NCBI RefSeq assembly: GCF_000418325.1
Contig: NC_021658.1
Span: 12,752,501-12,816,500 of the forward strand
Length of the DNA: 64,000 nucleotides
Reading direction: 5' to 3'
Source: Sorangium cellulosum So0157-2
GTDB taxonomy: Bacteria > Myxococcota_A > Polyangia > Polyangiales > Polyangiaceae
Numbering within the stretch: position 1 is the first letter of the stretch; each line of letters begins with the position of its first letter. The translations under genes were made by a program, and so were the position numbers. Below, piece after piece: positions 49,822-59,496 of this stretch. The notes beneath the pieces were generated by a model that saw only the letters and a list, made by a program, of their open reading frames with translations, did not search any database and was not told the origin of the DNA.

Positions 49822-51393
49822 TCAGCCGCGCGCCACCCACGAGCCGTGAAAGCCGTACGGGATCCGGTGCGGGCACCGCAGCACCGCGACCGGCTCGCGC
49901 TCGATGTCGAGCGCGTCGAGGACGAGGAGGTCGCTCCGGTCCGTCTCGGCGCGGTACACCACGGCGAGCAGCCACCCCTCCCCCTCCGGCGCTCCCTCGC
50001 CGCGGGGCACGAACACCGGCTCGGACGTGAAGCTCGACCGACCGAGCTCGTGATAGCGCGTGCGCCGCTCGGCGTGGTCGACCAGGGCGATGGCGTTGTG
50101 GTGCCCCCGGCCGTCGCTGTCCCCGCGCCTGCACACCATCCAGCCGTAGCGGTACGGCCGCGCCGCGAACCGCGGATCGACGATCGGAAACTCCGCCGGC
50201 GCCTCGTCCAGCAGGATCTCGCTGACGGCGCCCTTGTCTGGATCGATCCGGAGGCGGGTGAGCCGCCCTTCCGGGTTCTCCGTGAGCGGCGGGTTCGGGT
50301 TCTCCCCGCCGAGATCGAAGAGCGGGAGGCGCGGGTACCGCACCACGTCGAGCACGACGGAGCCGCCGTCGTCGAAGGCGTTCATCGTGTGGAAGACGAA
50401 GCAGGCGGGGAGATCGACCGTGCGCGCGGGCGCGCCCGGCTCGTCCCGCGGGACCACGATGAGGCGCGCGCCCTCCGAGGGCTCCCACCGGACCGGGTTC
50501 GAGGTTTTGAAGTTCTCGTACCGCATGGTCGCGGGCAGGTGATAGAAGATCGCCCGCGTCGCCGTGACGCCGAAGTCGTGCATCATCGCCGGGAACGGCA
50601 CGTCGATGTCGCGCGAGAAGCGGAGCGAGCCGTCCGCGGAGAAGGCGTAATAGGTCAGGTGCGGCGGCCGCAGCGAGGCGCCGAAGGTGTAGATGTCGCC
50701 CGTCTCCGGATCGACCTTGGGGTGCGCGACCATGCGGCGCGCCTCCAGCACGCCGCCGAACGTGAAGCGCCCGCGGGTGGCGAGCGTCTCGGGGTCGATC
50801 TCGTGCGCGGCCGAGTTCTCGACCAGCGTCAGCAGCCTGCCGGCGAGCCTGAGCACGTTCGTGTTGCTCCGGTCTTGCGCCCGCATGATCCGCCGCACCT
50901 GATCCTCGCGCGGCGGCAGCCCGAGCAGCCCGCGCACGCGGAGCTCGATGAGCTCGGAGGGCGTGAAGCCGAGCGCCTTCCAGCCGTCGGCCGAGGTGCG
51001 CCGGCCGAAGCCGCGGAGGCCGCCGAAGAGCGCCCGGCCCGCCTGCTCCTCCCAGCGGAGCTTGTCCGTGCGGACCCAGCGGCGGCGGTGCGCCACGCGC
51101 CCGCCTTCAAAGCGGAACGCGTCCACCATGCCGTCGCCCTCGAACCAGTGATAGAGGACGGGATCGAGCGGCTCGAACCGCGGCGCGGGCCCGATCCGGT
51201 AGAGCGCGCCGGCGAGCGCCGCCGGCACCTCTCCCGACACGAGCTCGAGCGAGGCGCACTCCGTCTCGCTCCGGAAGGGGGCGTAATTCCCTTCGAGAAA
51301 GGGGTTTTGAAGGGTCTTTTCGGGCGCGCGCGGCGCGCGCCCCAGCGTGCTCAGGATTCGGGATAGGGCGATCACGCACGCACGATAGAGCAT
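49822..51393 (-). CDS. Carotenoid cleavage oxygenase (RPE65/CCD family)
   Basis: A 523-residue non-heme iron dioxygenase that cleaves a double bond in carotenoids or related stilbenes. All four iron-binding His are seen in family context: MVAHPKVD (~222), MMHDFGVT (~272), FVFHTMNAF (~336) and YGFHGSW (~516). The N-terminal FLEGNYAPFRSE and ALYRIGPAPRFEP blocks are typical. It should form a seven-bladed propeller. The N-terminus has a weak hydrophobic stretch but no clear signal. No other carotenoid gene is adjacent; the FAD oxidoreductase at 5.8 kb is unlinked. Confidence 0.94.
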   Translation of the reverse strand: MLYRACVIALSRILSTLGRAPRAPEKTLQNPFLEGNYAPFRSETECASLELVSGEVPAALAGALYRIGPAPRFEPLDPVLYHWFEGDGMVDAFRFEGGRVAHRRRWVRTDKLRWEEQAGRALFGGLRGFGRRTSADGWKALGFTPSELIELRVRGLLGLPPREDQVRRIMRAQDRSNTNVLRLAGRLLTLVENSAAHEIDPETLATRGRFTFGGVLEARRMVAHPKVDPETGDIYTFGASLRPPHLTYYAFSADGSLRFSRDIDVPFPAMMHDFGVTATRAIFYHLPATMRYENFKTSNPVRWEPSEGARLIVVPRDEPGAPARTVDLPACFVFHTMNAFDDGGSVVLDVVRYPRLPLFDLGGENPNPPLTENPEGRLTRLRIDPDKGAVSEILLDEAPAEFPIVDPRFAARPYRYGWMVCRRGDSDGRGHHNAIALVDHAERRTRYHELGRSSFTSEPVFVPRGEGAPEGEGWLLAVVYRAETDRSDLLVLDALDIEREPVAVLRCPHRIPYGFHGSWVARG

Positions 51394-51440
51394 GCCACGC
51401 GCCGGGGCGACACCGAAGGTCAGCCGCCGGAAGGGGCGAG

Positions 51441-53057
51441 TCAGCTGCCGGAAGGGCTGAAGAGGATAGGATAGGTCACGGTCACGATGCCGGCGTCCGG
51501 CGGCGGGAACGACAGCCCGTAGAACGAGCGCACCACGCAGGCGACCACGCCGGCGTCCGGCAGGTCGGAGCCGCCGTTCTGGACGCTGGAGACCGCGCCG
51601 TCACGGCCGATCGTGAAGCCGACCGCCACGCGCCCGGTGAGGTTCGGGCTATTGCGCAGCCCGTTCTCGTAGCAGAGCCGGAATCGACCGAAGTTCTGCC
51701 GCACGATGCGCTGGATGACCTCGGGCGGGATCCGGCCCGACACCGAGGTCGACCCGACCTGCATCCGCGGCGCGCTCACCTTGTGGCCGGGTCCGTTGAT
51801 GAAGCGCGACGCGCCGCCGCCCGGGCCGAAGCCCTGCCCGTCGCCGAGCCCGTTGCCGTGGCCGATGGTGCCGAGGGGCCCCATCCCGATACCCGTGAAG
51901 CGCCCGCCGCCGCCCTCGCCGACGCCGGTCAGCCCGAGGCCCCCGGCCCCGCCCGCCTCGTCGATCGTCTCGTCCCACAGGTTGCCGATCACGCTCTTCG
52001 CCCCGTTGCCGAGCGTGTCGACGCCGCCCCAGGGGGCCGAGGGCGCGTTCGGATCGCCGATGCCGGCCTGGAGCGCGCCGATCATGCCGAAGCGGGCCGC
52101 GTCGTCGAGCGCCTGCGCCCGCGAGATCCGCACGTCGGCGTTGTCCTTCGGCCCCGCGATCTCGAAGCGCCCGTTCGTCTTCCGGCTCGTCGCGCTCCCG
52201 GCCTTGCCCGACTCGCCGATCGCGGCCGCGCCCGAGCCGCCCTCGGTGTCGTTCGGGCGGGTCGCCTCCGCGCCCTCGTTCGCCTCGGGCAGCTCCCGCT
52301 CCGCGGTCGCCGCGAGCGCCTGCGCCATGAGGTACGCCTGCTCCGCGCTCACGCCGCCCTCGTCGGCCATCGCCAGCGGGGGCATGAACGCGGCCATGGC
52401 GCCGAGCAGGCCGACATGGACCAGCGTCGAGAGCGCGGCGAACGGCAGGCTCCGGCGGTCGAGGCTCACCTTGCCCGCGACGCGGCGGCCCGCGTTGCCC
52501 ACGGCGACCTCGAAGCCGAAGTCGCCGAGGTCGAGCCGCGCGCGCGCGCCGAGCGGCAGCGCGACCCGCCGCGCCCCGCCGAGCGCGGCGTCCGGCGCGG
52601 CGCGGCCCGTGGCGATCGCCTGCGCGACCGTCATCTTGCAGCTCCCGATCTCGATCATCCCCGACGCGCCCGGCGGGATCACGGCGCTCACCTCGCCGTC
52701 GTCGCCGACGAGCACGAGCGGCGCCCTCGCCGCGCCCAGCCGCTCCGCCGGGAGGAAGAAGTCGCACGCGCCCTCCGCGCCGTCCTGCTCGCCCACGTGG
52801 AAGGAGCGCGGCGGGGTCAGGTGCGCCACGTGGATCAGGTTGCTCCCCCAGCGGATCAGCACCTCGACGGACAGCGCCTCGGTCTCGCACTCCGCGGCGG
52901 GCACCTCGGGCGCGCTCTTGACCAGCGCGTACGTGTACGAGCCCTCCGGCGCGTCCGCGGTCACCTCGGGATCGCGGGCCGGAGACGCGCTGAAGGGCAG
53001 GTCGCCGAGAAACGGATTCGGGGATGCCATGCTCGGAGCCAACTTGAACGTATCCAT
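51441..53057 (-). CDS. AgmX/PglI C-terminal domain protein (TonB-like)
   Basis: A 538-residue protein of the AgmX/PglI type known from myxobacterial gliding and envelope complexes. The N-terminal ~220 residues are cytoplasmic, with an FHA-like/β region (MIEIGSCKMTVAQAI). One membrane helix follows at about 205-225 (LSTLVHVGLLGAMAAFMPPL), then a Gly/Asn-rich periplasmic linker. The C-terminal domain has PPEVIQRIVRQNFGRFRLCY, LTGRVAVGFTIGRDGAVSSV and ACVVRSFYGLSFPPPDAG, the TonB-like AgmX/PglI signature with its paired Cys. It probably spans the periplasm and contacts outer-membrane partners. The ATG at 53057 was chosen; the ATG at 53030 is possible. Confidence 0.85.
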   Translation of the reverse strand: MDTFKLAPSMASPNPFLGDLPFSASPARDPEVTADAPEGSYTYALVKSAPEVPAAECETEALSVEVLIRWGSNLIHVAHLTPPRSFHVGEQDGAEGACDFFLPAERLGAARAPLVLVGDDGEVSAVIPPGASGMIEIGSCKMTVAQAIATGRAAPDAALGGARRVALPLGARARLDLGDFGFEVAVGNAGRRVAGKVSLDRRSLPFAALSTLVHVGLLGAMAAFMPPLAMADEGGVSAEQAYLMAQALAATAERELPEANEGAEATRPNDTEGGSGAAAIGESGKAGSATSRKTNGRFEIAGPKDNADVRISRAQALDDAARFGMIGALQAGIGDPNAPSAPWGGVDTLGNGAKSVIGNLWDETIDEAGGAGGLGLTGVGEGGGGRFTGIGMGPLGTIGHGNGLGDGQGFGPGGGASRFINGPGHKVSAPRMQVGSTSVSGRIPPEVIQRIVRQNFGRFRLCYENGLRNSPNLTGRVAVGFTIGRDGAVSSVQNGGSDLPDAGVVACVVRSFYGLSFPPPDAGIVTVTYPILFSPSGS

Positions 53058-53719
53058 CTGAAGCCAGGCCTTTCCCTGCTCCCGCGTGCGGCGTGGACCG
53101 CGCAGCGAGCGGTCTGAATGGAGCGAGCCCGCGAGGGCCCGCGCTCTGGCGTTCCCCGGCGCACGCGCGGCGAGCTTCACCGCTCTCTGCGTGCGCCGCG
53201 GAGCACCGCGTCCACGCCCGGGATCGACAGCGCCCCCGGCGCCAGGTTCCGGACGCGCGACGCGATTTTCAGCGGGAAGGTGGCGCCCAGGGCGTTGAAT
53301 AAATTCCAGATTGTCGGCCGACCCCGCGCCGCTCGGCGCGGCGGCTCGCCCCCTGCCCTCGCGGAGCGCGCCGCCTCGCAGGGGCGGGCGCCCACGTCCT
53401 AGCCGCGGTGTGTGTGCGGAGGCCACCTCGATGCGATGCGCGCTCGCGCGGTTGGCCAACAGACATGGAGTCGTCGCGAAACAGAGCCGTAAACTTCCGG
53501 TGCTCTCCGATGAACCGCGCCGCGCTCGCCAGCGCCGCGCAGCGGGAAGACGCGCCGAGCAGCGTGAAGACGCGATCGAGCGCGCCGCCGATAGCGCACC
53601 AGACACGGCCGCGCCGCATCGCCGAACGAGCGGAGCTGCGCGGAGATCCCGAGGTGCGCAATCCAACGAGACGCGCAAGACACGGGCGTTGGGGTAGCCG
53701 CGCCCCCGCCGTCGTGCGT
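53058..53719. other. Divergent intergenic region, no gene supported
   Basis: A 662-bp gap between the AgmX-like gene and the kinase gene. Overlapping open frames exist on both strands, but none shows a signal peptide, family motif or convincing start. A lower-GC patch near 53275-53320 could carry promoter elements. A small CCGCGCCG/CGGCGCGG inverted repeat lies at 53325-53342. Confidence 0.45.
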
Positions 53720-55570
<1,851 letters not shown>

Positions 55571-55887
55571 CGCGCCCCGTGCCGATCGTCGCGCCCGCGG
55601 TCGTCTACACGCGGCAGGCGCGGCAGGCGCGGGTCGAGGGGACGGTCCTCGCGAAGTGCGTGGTGACGACGGCCGGCAGCCTCACCGGCTGCCGGATCGT
55701 CAAGGGCGTGCCCCACATGAACGAGGCGGTCCTCGAGGCGCTCGCGGCGAGCCGCTACAGGCCGGTCACCTACCAGGGCCGGCCGGTCAACGTCGACTAC
55801 GTGTTCTCGATCAAGCTCGTGCTCCCCTGAGGCGCTGGCGCAGCCGGCCGCCGTGAGCAAGACCGTGGCCGAGAGGGAGACGACGAC

Positions 55888-56418
55888 GTGAACGGTCATG
55901 GCCGGAAGGGTTCGGCTGGCGCCGGGCTGGTGCTCTGCCTCGCGGCGCTCCTCGGCTGCTCGCGGGAGGAGACCTCCGCGCCGGCCGCAGGGAGCGGCGT
56001 CGCGCGGCCGGCGGCGCTGCGGGCCGAGGTCGAGCTCGCGCCGGACGGCGGCGAGGTGCCGGCGCTGGTGCAAGCGGCGCGGGAGCGCGCCCGGCGGGAG
56101 GGGCGCGAGCTCGTCGTCTACGTGGGCGCGCCGTGGTGCGAGCCGTGCACGAGGTTCCACGACGCCGTGAAGGCGGGCCAGCTCGACGCGGCCTTCCCGG
56201 CGCTGCGCCTGCTCGAGTTCGACCTCGACCGCGACCGGGATCGGCTCGCCGAGGCCGGTTACGCGTCGGAGATGATCCCGCTGTTCGTCGTGCCCGGCGA
56301 GGACGGCCGGGGGACGCCCCTCCGCATCGAGGGGTCGGTGAAGGGCGAGCGCGCGGTGGACGAGATCGTGCCCCGGCTCGCGGCGATCCTGGCCAGGGCG
56401 CGCGCGCCCTCGCGGTGA
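55888..56418 (+). CDS. Thioredoxin-like lipoprotein
   Basis: A 176-residue exported protein with lipoprotein signal AGLVLCLAALLGC (Cys ~24). A thioredoxin fold follows with the active-site motif WCEPC (~83-87) inside YVGAPWCEPCTRFHD. The cis-Pro region is EMIPLFVVPGEDG. It is likely a periplasmic thiol oxidoreductase of the thioredoxin/DsbD-gamma type. The GTG at 55888 has GAGAGGGAG upstream. It lies 57 bp after the kinase-TonB gene. Confidence 0.85.
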   Translation: MNGHGRKGSAGAGLVLCLAALLGCSREETSAPAAGSGVARPAALRAEVELAPDGGEVPALVQAARERARREGRELVVYVGAPWCEPCTRFHDAVKAGQLDAAFPALRLLEFDLDRDRDRLAEAGYASEMIPLFVVPGEDGRGTPLRIEGSVKGERAVDEIVPRLAAILARARAPSR

Positions 56419-56528
56419 TCCTCGGCGGCGCGCGCCGGCCGCGCCGTCGCTCGCGATGCCCGCGGCGCCGCGCGCGCCGCCTCGTCGCAGTGGACGTTCG
56501 GCGGCCGCGGCGCCATGAAAGCCCCCTC

Positions 56529-57164
56529 ATGAGGACCGCCGATCTCCTGCTCGCCGCCGCAACCGTGTCGCTCGCCGCGGGCTGCCGCGGCGGCGCCGGC
56601 AGCGAGCCCGCTCAGCCCATCCCGCAGGTGACGCCGATCGACACGCGCCCGGCCGAAGGGCCCGCCGTGGACGACGAGCCGCCCACGCCGCGGCCTCCGA
56701 AGGCGGCGGATCCCACGAGCACCGACACGTTCGAGGGCACCGCGGGCGCCACCGACAAGCCGCGCGCCGGCGCGAAGGTCGCGGTCCTGCGCGACGTGCG
56801 CGCGGCCCGGCACGAGCACTACGACCGCGTCGTGTTCGAGTTCGAGGGGGACGCGGTGCCGGGCTACCACGTCGACTACATCGACAAGCCGGTGCGGCAG
56901 TGCGGCTCGGGCGAGGCGACCGAGATCGCCGGCGACGGGTGGCTCGCGGTGCGCATGACCCCCGCCGCGGCGCACACGGACGCGGGGAAGGCCACGATCC
57001 CGTTCCGCGAGCGGAAGCTCGCGCTCGGCGTGGCGCTGGAGCTCGAGCGGACGTGCGACTTCGAGGCCGAGGTGACGTGGGTGCTCGGGGTCTCGTCGCC
57101 GAACAAGTACCGCGTCCTCGAGCTCACCAAGCCGGCGCGGCTCGTCGTCGACGTGAAGCACTGA
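56529..57164 (+). CDS. Lipoprotein with AMIN-like domain
   Basis: A 211-residue lipoprotein: signal LLLAAATVSLAAGC with Cys at ~19, a Pro/Thr/Asp-rich linker (~20-80), then a β domain (VAVLRDVRAARHEHYDRVVF, then FEGDAVPGYHVDYIDKPVRQ) ending in LTKPARLVVDVKH. The pattern of a charged DRVVFEF strand and a final RLVVDV strand fits the AMIN-like family, which may bind cell-wall or polysaccharide partners. The function is unproven. The ATG at 56529 fits the signal peptide. It converges on the murein endopeptidase gene, an interesting but uninformative neighbour. Confidence 0.78.
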   Translation: MRTADLLLAAATVSLAAGCRGGAGSEPAQPIPQVTPIDTRPAEGPAVDDEPPTPRPPKAADPTSTDTFEGTAGATDKPRAGAKVAVLRDVRAARHEHYDRVVFEFEGDAVPGYHVDYIDKPVRQCGSGEATEIAGDGWLAVRMTPAAAHTDAGKATIPFRERKLALGVALELERTCDFEAEVTWVLGVSSPNKYRVLELTKPARLVVDVKH

Positions 57165-57236
57165 GCGGGGCCGAGGCCGCGCCCGCGGGCCGACCGCGCT
57201 CCCGGAGGGCCGGCGGCGGAGCCCCTCCCGCAGCGC

Positions 57237-58478
57237 TCAGCCGCCCAGCGCCGGCCCGGCGCCGTCGTGGCGCACCGGCGGCGACGCCTCCGCCGCCCGC
57301 GGCGGGGGCAGCCGGCGCGGCGGCACGACGACGTGCTTCGGCGGGGCGGCGGGGCCGCTCGACGGCCGCGGGATGTTGTAGACGCGCTTCGCCTGGATCG
57401 CCGTCGAGCGCAGGCCGTTGGCTCGCTTGATCGCCTCCACCGTGGTGCCGTACTTCCGGGCCAGCGAGCCCAGGGTCTGCCCCTTCTTCGCGGTGTGCCG
57501 CACGTACTGCGCCGTCGGCTTGATCGCCCCGCGCTTCACGAGCAGCGGGTACGCGCGCACGGCCGACTCCTGCGCGACCGGGCTGTAGAACCGGATGTGG
57601 ATGTGGTTCGCGTGCCCCCGGGCATGGCGGATGAGCGGGCGCGGCTTCCTCGACCCGTACTGGAAGACCTCGTCGAGCCAGTCCTTGTCCTCGCCGATCT
57701 TCAGCGCGTGCTCCTTGAGCAGCCGCTGCACGCTGCTGTCGATGAGGATGAGCTCCACGTCGGTCTCGGTGACGAGCGCCCGGACGAAGGCCCAGGAGCG
57801 CTCTCGATCGAGGTTCGCCGCCGTGGCCCGCTGGTACCAGAGGTGCCGCGCGTCGAGGAAATAGCTGATGTCGACGTCGCGCCCGGCCTGGTGGCTCTTG
57901 TGCGGAGAGAGCCGGCCGCCGTCCCGGGCGCTGATGTGCCCGATGTAGAGCTTCGGGCTGCCCGGGAACTGCCGGTGCACCTCCGCGATCGCCCGGTCGA
58001 GCGCGTCGATCGTCTCGCGCGTCCCCCACGCGTGGCCCGGATCGACGAGCTCCCACCGGTCGCTCTCGGGCATCCGGATGCCGTTGAACAGCGCGCCCGC
58101 GTTGGTGGCGCCCACCGACATCGGCCCCAGCGCCGCCGGGTCCTTCGCGAGCAGCTCCTCGATCTGGGCCTCGGTCATCGCCGCGAGCGGCGAGTGCGCG
58201 CGCGTGCCGGCGCCCGGCTCCACCGGCAGATCCAGGCCGTCGTCGGCCTCGGCGCCGTCCTCATCCACCTCGTCTTCGTGCTCGTGCTCGTGCTCGTGCG
58301 CGTGCGCGGCGTCCTCCGCCGCTGCCCCGGGCGCCGGCGCGCCGGCGCTCGGATCCATGGAGACCGAGGCGGCCACGCGCAGCAGGCGGTCCTTGGACCG
58401 CGCCGCCTCCGGCGCGCTCCCGGCACAGCCCGCGAGAACGAGGGCGCAGAGGACGGAAAGCAAGGTGCTGCGGCCCAT
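57237..58478 (-). CDS. MepA-like penicillin-insensitive murein endopeptidase with LysM domain
   Basis: A 413-residue lipoprotein (lipobox LVLAGC, Cys ~17) with a His/Glu/Asp-rich linker (HEHEHEHEDEVDEDG). The peptidase M74 domain includes the zinc-binding SHQAGRDVDISYF (HxxGxxxD) and HARGHANHIHIRF (HxH). A C-terminal LysM domain (RHTAKKGQTLGSLARKYGTT, then KRANGLRSTAIQAKRVYNIP) binds peptidoglycan. It should cleave peptide cross-links in the cell wall. E. coli MepA is ~275 residues and lacks LysM, so this is an elaborated form. The ATG at 58478 gives the signal peptide. Confidence 0.9.
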   Translation of the reverse strand: MGRSTLLSVLCALVLAGCAGSAPEAARSKDRLLRVAASVSMDPSAGAPAPGAAAEDAAHAHEHEHEHEDEVDEDGAEADDGLDLPVEPGAGTRAHSPLAAMTEAQIEELLAKDPAALGPMSVGATNAGALFNGIRMPESDRWELVDPGHAWGTRETIDALDRAIAEVHRQFPGSPKLYIGHISARDGGRLSPHKSHQAGRDVDISYFLDARHLWYQRATAANLDRERSWAFVRALVTETDVELILIDSSVQRLLKEHALKIGEDKDWLDEVFQYGSRKPRPLIRHARGHANHIHIRFYSPVAQESAVRAYPLLVKRGAIKPTAQYVRHTAKKGQTLGSLARKYGTTVEAIKRANGLRSTAIQAKRVYNIPRPSSGPAAPPKHVVVPPRRLPPPRAAEASPPVRHDGAGPALGG

Positions 58479-58556
58479 CGCGGGGCCACTATACCGGCAC
58501 GAAGATGTCACGCCAACCGCGGGCCCGCGGCGCAAATCCCTTCGCGCGACGGGTGT

Positions 58557-59423
58557 TCAGCGCCGGGGCGCCCTGCGCGGCCCAGCTCGCGCCCGCGCGC
58601 GGCCGCGCTCCGGCTGGCAGCGCGGGCAGAAGGCGCTGGAGCGACCGCCGATCGCGCGCGTCTCCAGCGCCGCGCCGCAGCGGGGGCACGGCTCGCCGGC
58701 GCGCGCGTAGACAAGGAACGGGTTCGGCGTCGCGCCGGACTCGGACAGGTAGGCGATCTCCCCGCCGCCGATCGCCCGGAGCGTGTGCGCGATCGAGCCC
58801 AGGGCGCCGGCGGCGATCGCGGCCACCTCCTCGCGCGAGAGGGATCGGCCCGGCCGCGCCGGGTGCACGCCGGCCCGGAAGAGCGCCTCGGTCGCCTGGA
58901 TGTTGCCGAGGCCGGCGATCACCGCCTGGTCCATGAGGATCGCCTTCACGGCGCGCGCGCTCGCCCGCGCGCGCCGCGCCAGGGCGTCCACGTCGATCCC
59001 GTCGCGCAGCGGATCCGGGCCCAGCGCGGCGATCTCGGGGATCTCGCCCGGCGAGACGCCGCGCAGCACCGCGAGGCGGCCGAGGAGCCGCGGATCGCTG
59101 TAGTGGAGCACGCTCCCCGAAGCGAGCAGCAGCCGGGCGCGGCTGTGCGCCGGCGCGGGCTCGCCCGCCGAGCGGCGCACCCATTTGCCGGTCATCCCGA
59201 GGTGGCTGAGCAGCACCACGCCGGCGTCGAGCTCGAGCGCGAGGTACTTGCCGAAGCGCGTGAGGCGCTCGAGCGCGCGGCCCGGGAGATCGCGCTCGAA
59301 AGCGTCGCGGCTCGATCCGCGGAACAGGCGGGTGCGGTCGCCCTCGGCGGACGCGATCCGGTCGCCCGCCAGGAAGAGGCGCAGCGAGGCGGCGGCGTGC
59401 TCGACCTCGGGGAGCTCCGGCAC
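58557..59423 (-). CDS. mutM: Formamidopyrimidine-DNA glycosylase
   Basis: A 288-residue base-excision repair enzyme that removes 8-oxoguanine and formamidopyrimidines and nicks the abasic site. The N-terminal Pro nucleophile and Glu are in MPELPEVE. The conserved Lys is in RFGKYLALEL. SHLGMTGKW is present, and the helix-two-turn-helix region has DQAVIAGLGNIQATEALF. The C-terminal zinc finger is CPRCGAAL...FCPRCQ (four Cys). It ends in a basic Ala/Arg tail beyond the finger. It diverges from the RecD2 gene by 73 bp, so two repair genes share an upstream region. Confidence 0.95.
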   Translation of the reverse strand: MPELPEVEHAAASLRLFLAGDRIASAEGDRTRLFRGSSRDAFERDLPGRALERLTRFGKYLALELDAGVVLLSHLGMTGKWVRRSAGEPAPAHSRARLLLASGSVLHYSDPRLLGRLAVLRGVSPGEIPEIAALGPDPLRDGIDVDALARRARASARAVKAILMDQAVIAGLGNIQATEALFRAGVHPARPGRSLSREEVAAIAAGALGSIAHTLRAIGGGEIAYLSESGATPNPFLVYARAGEPCPRCGAALETRAIGGRSSAFCPRCQPERGRARARAGPRRAPRR

Positions 59424-59496
59424 CCGCGAGGAGTATCACGCGCCGCGGCGCACGAGGGCGTTGCCGCCGGCGGGCCGGCGGCTACATGCTGCCCTC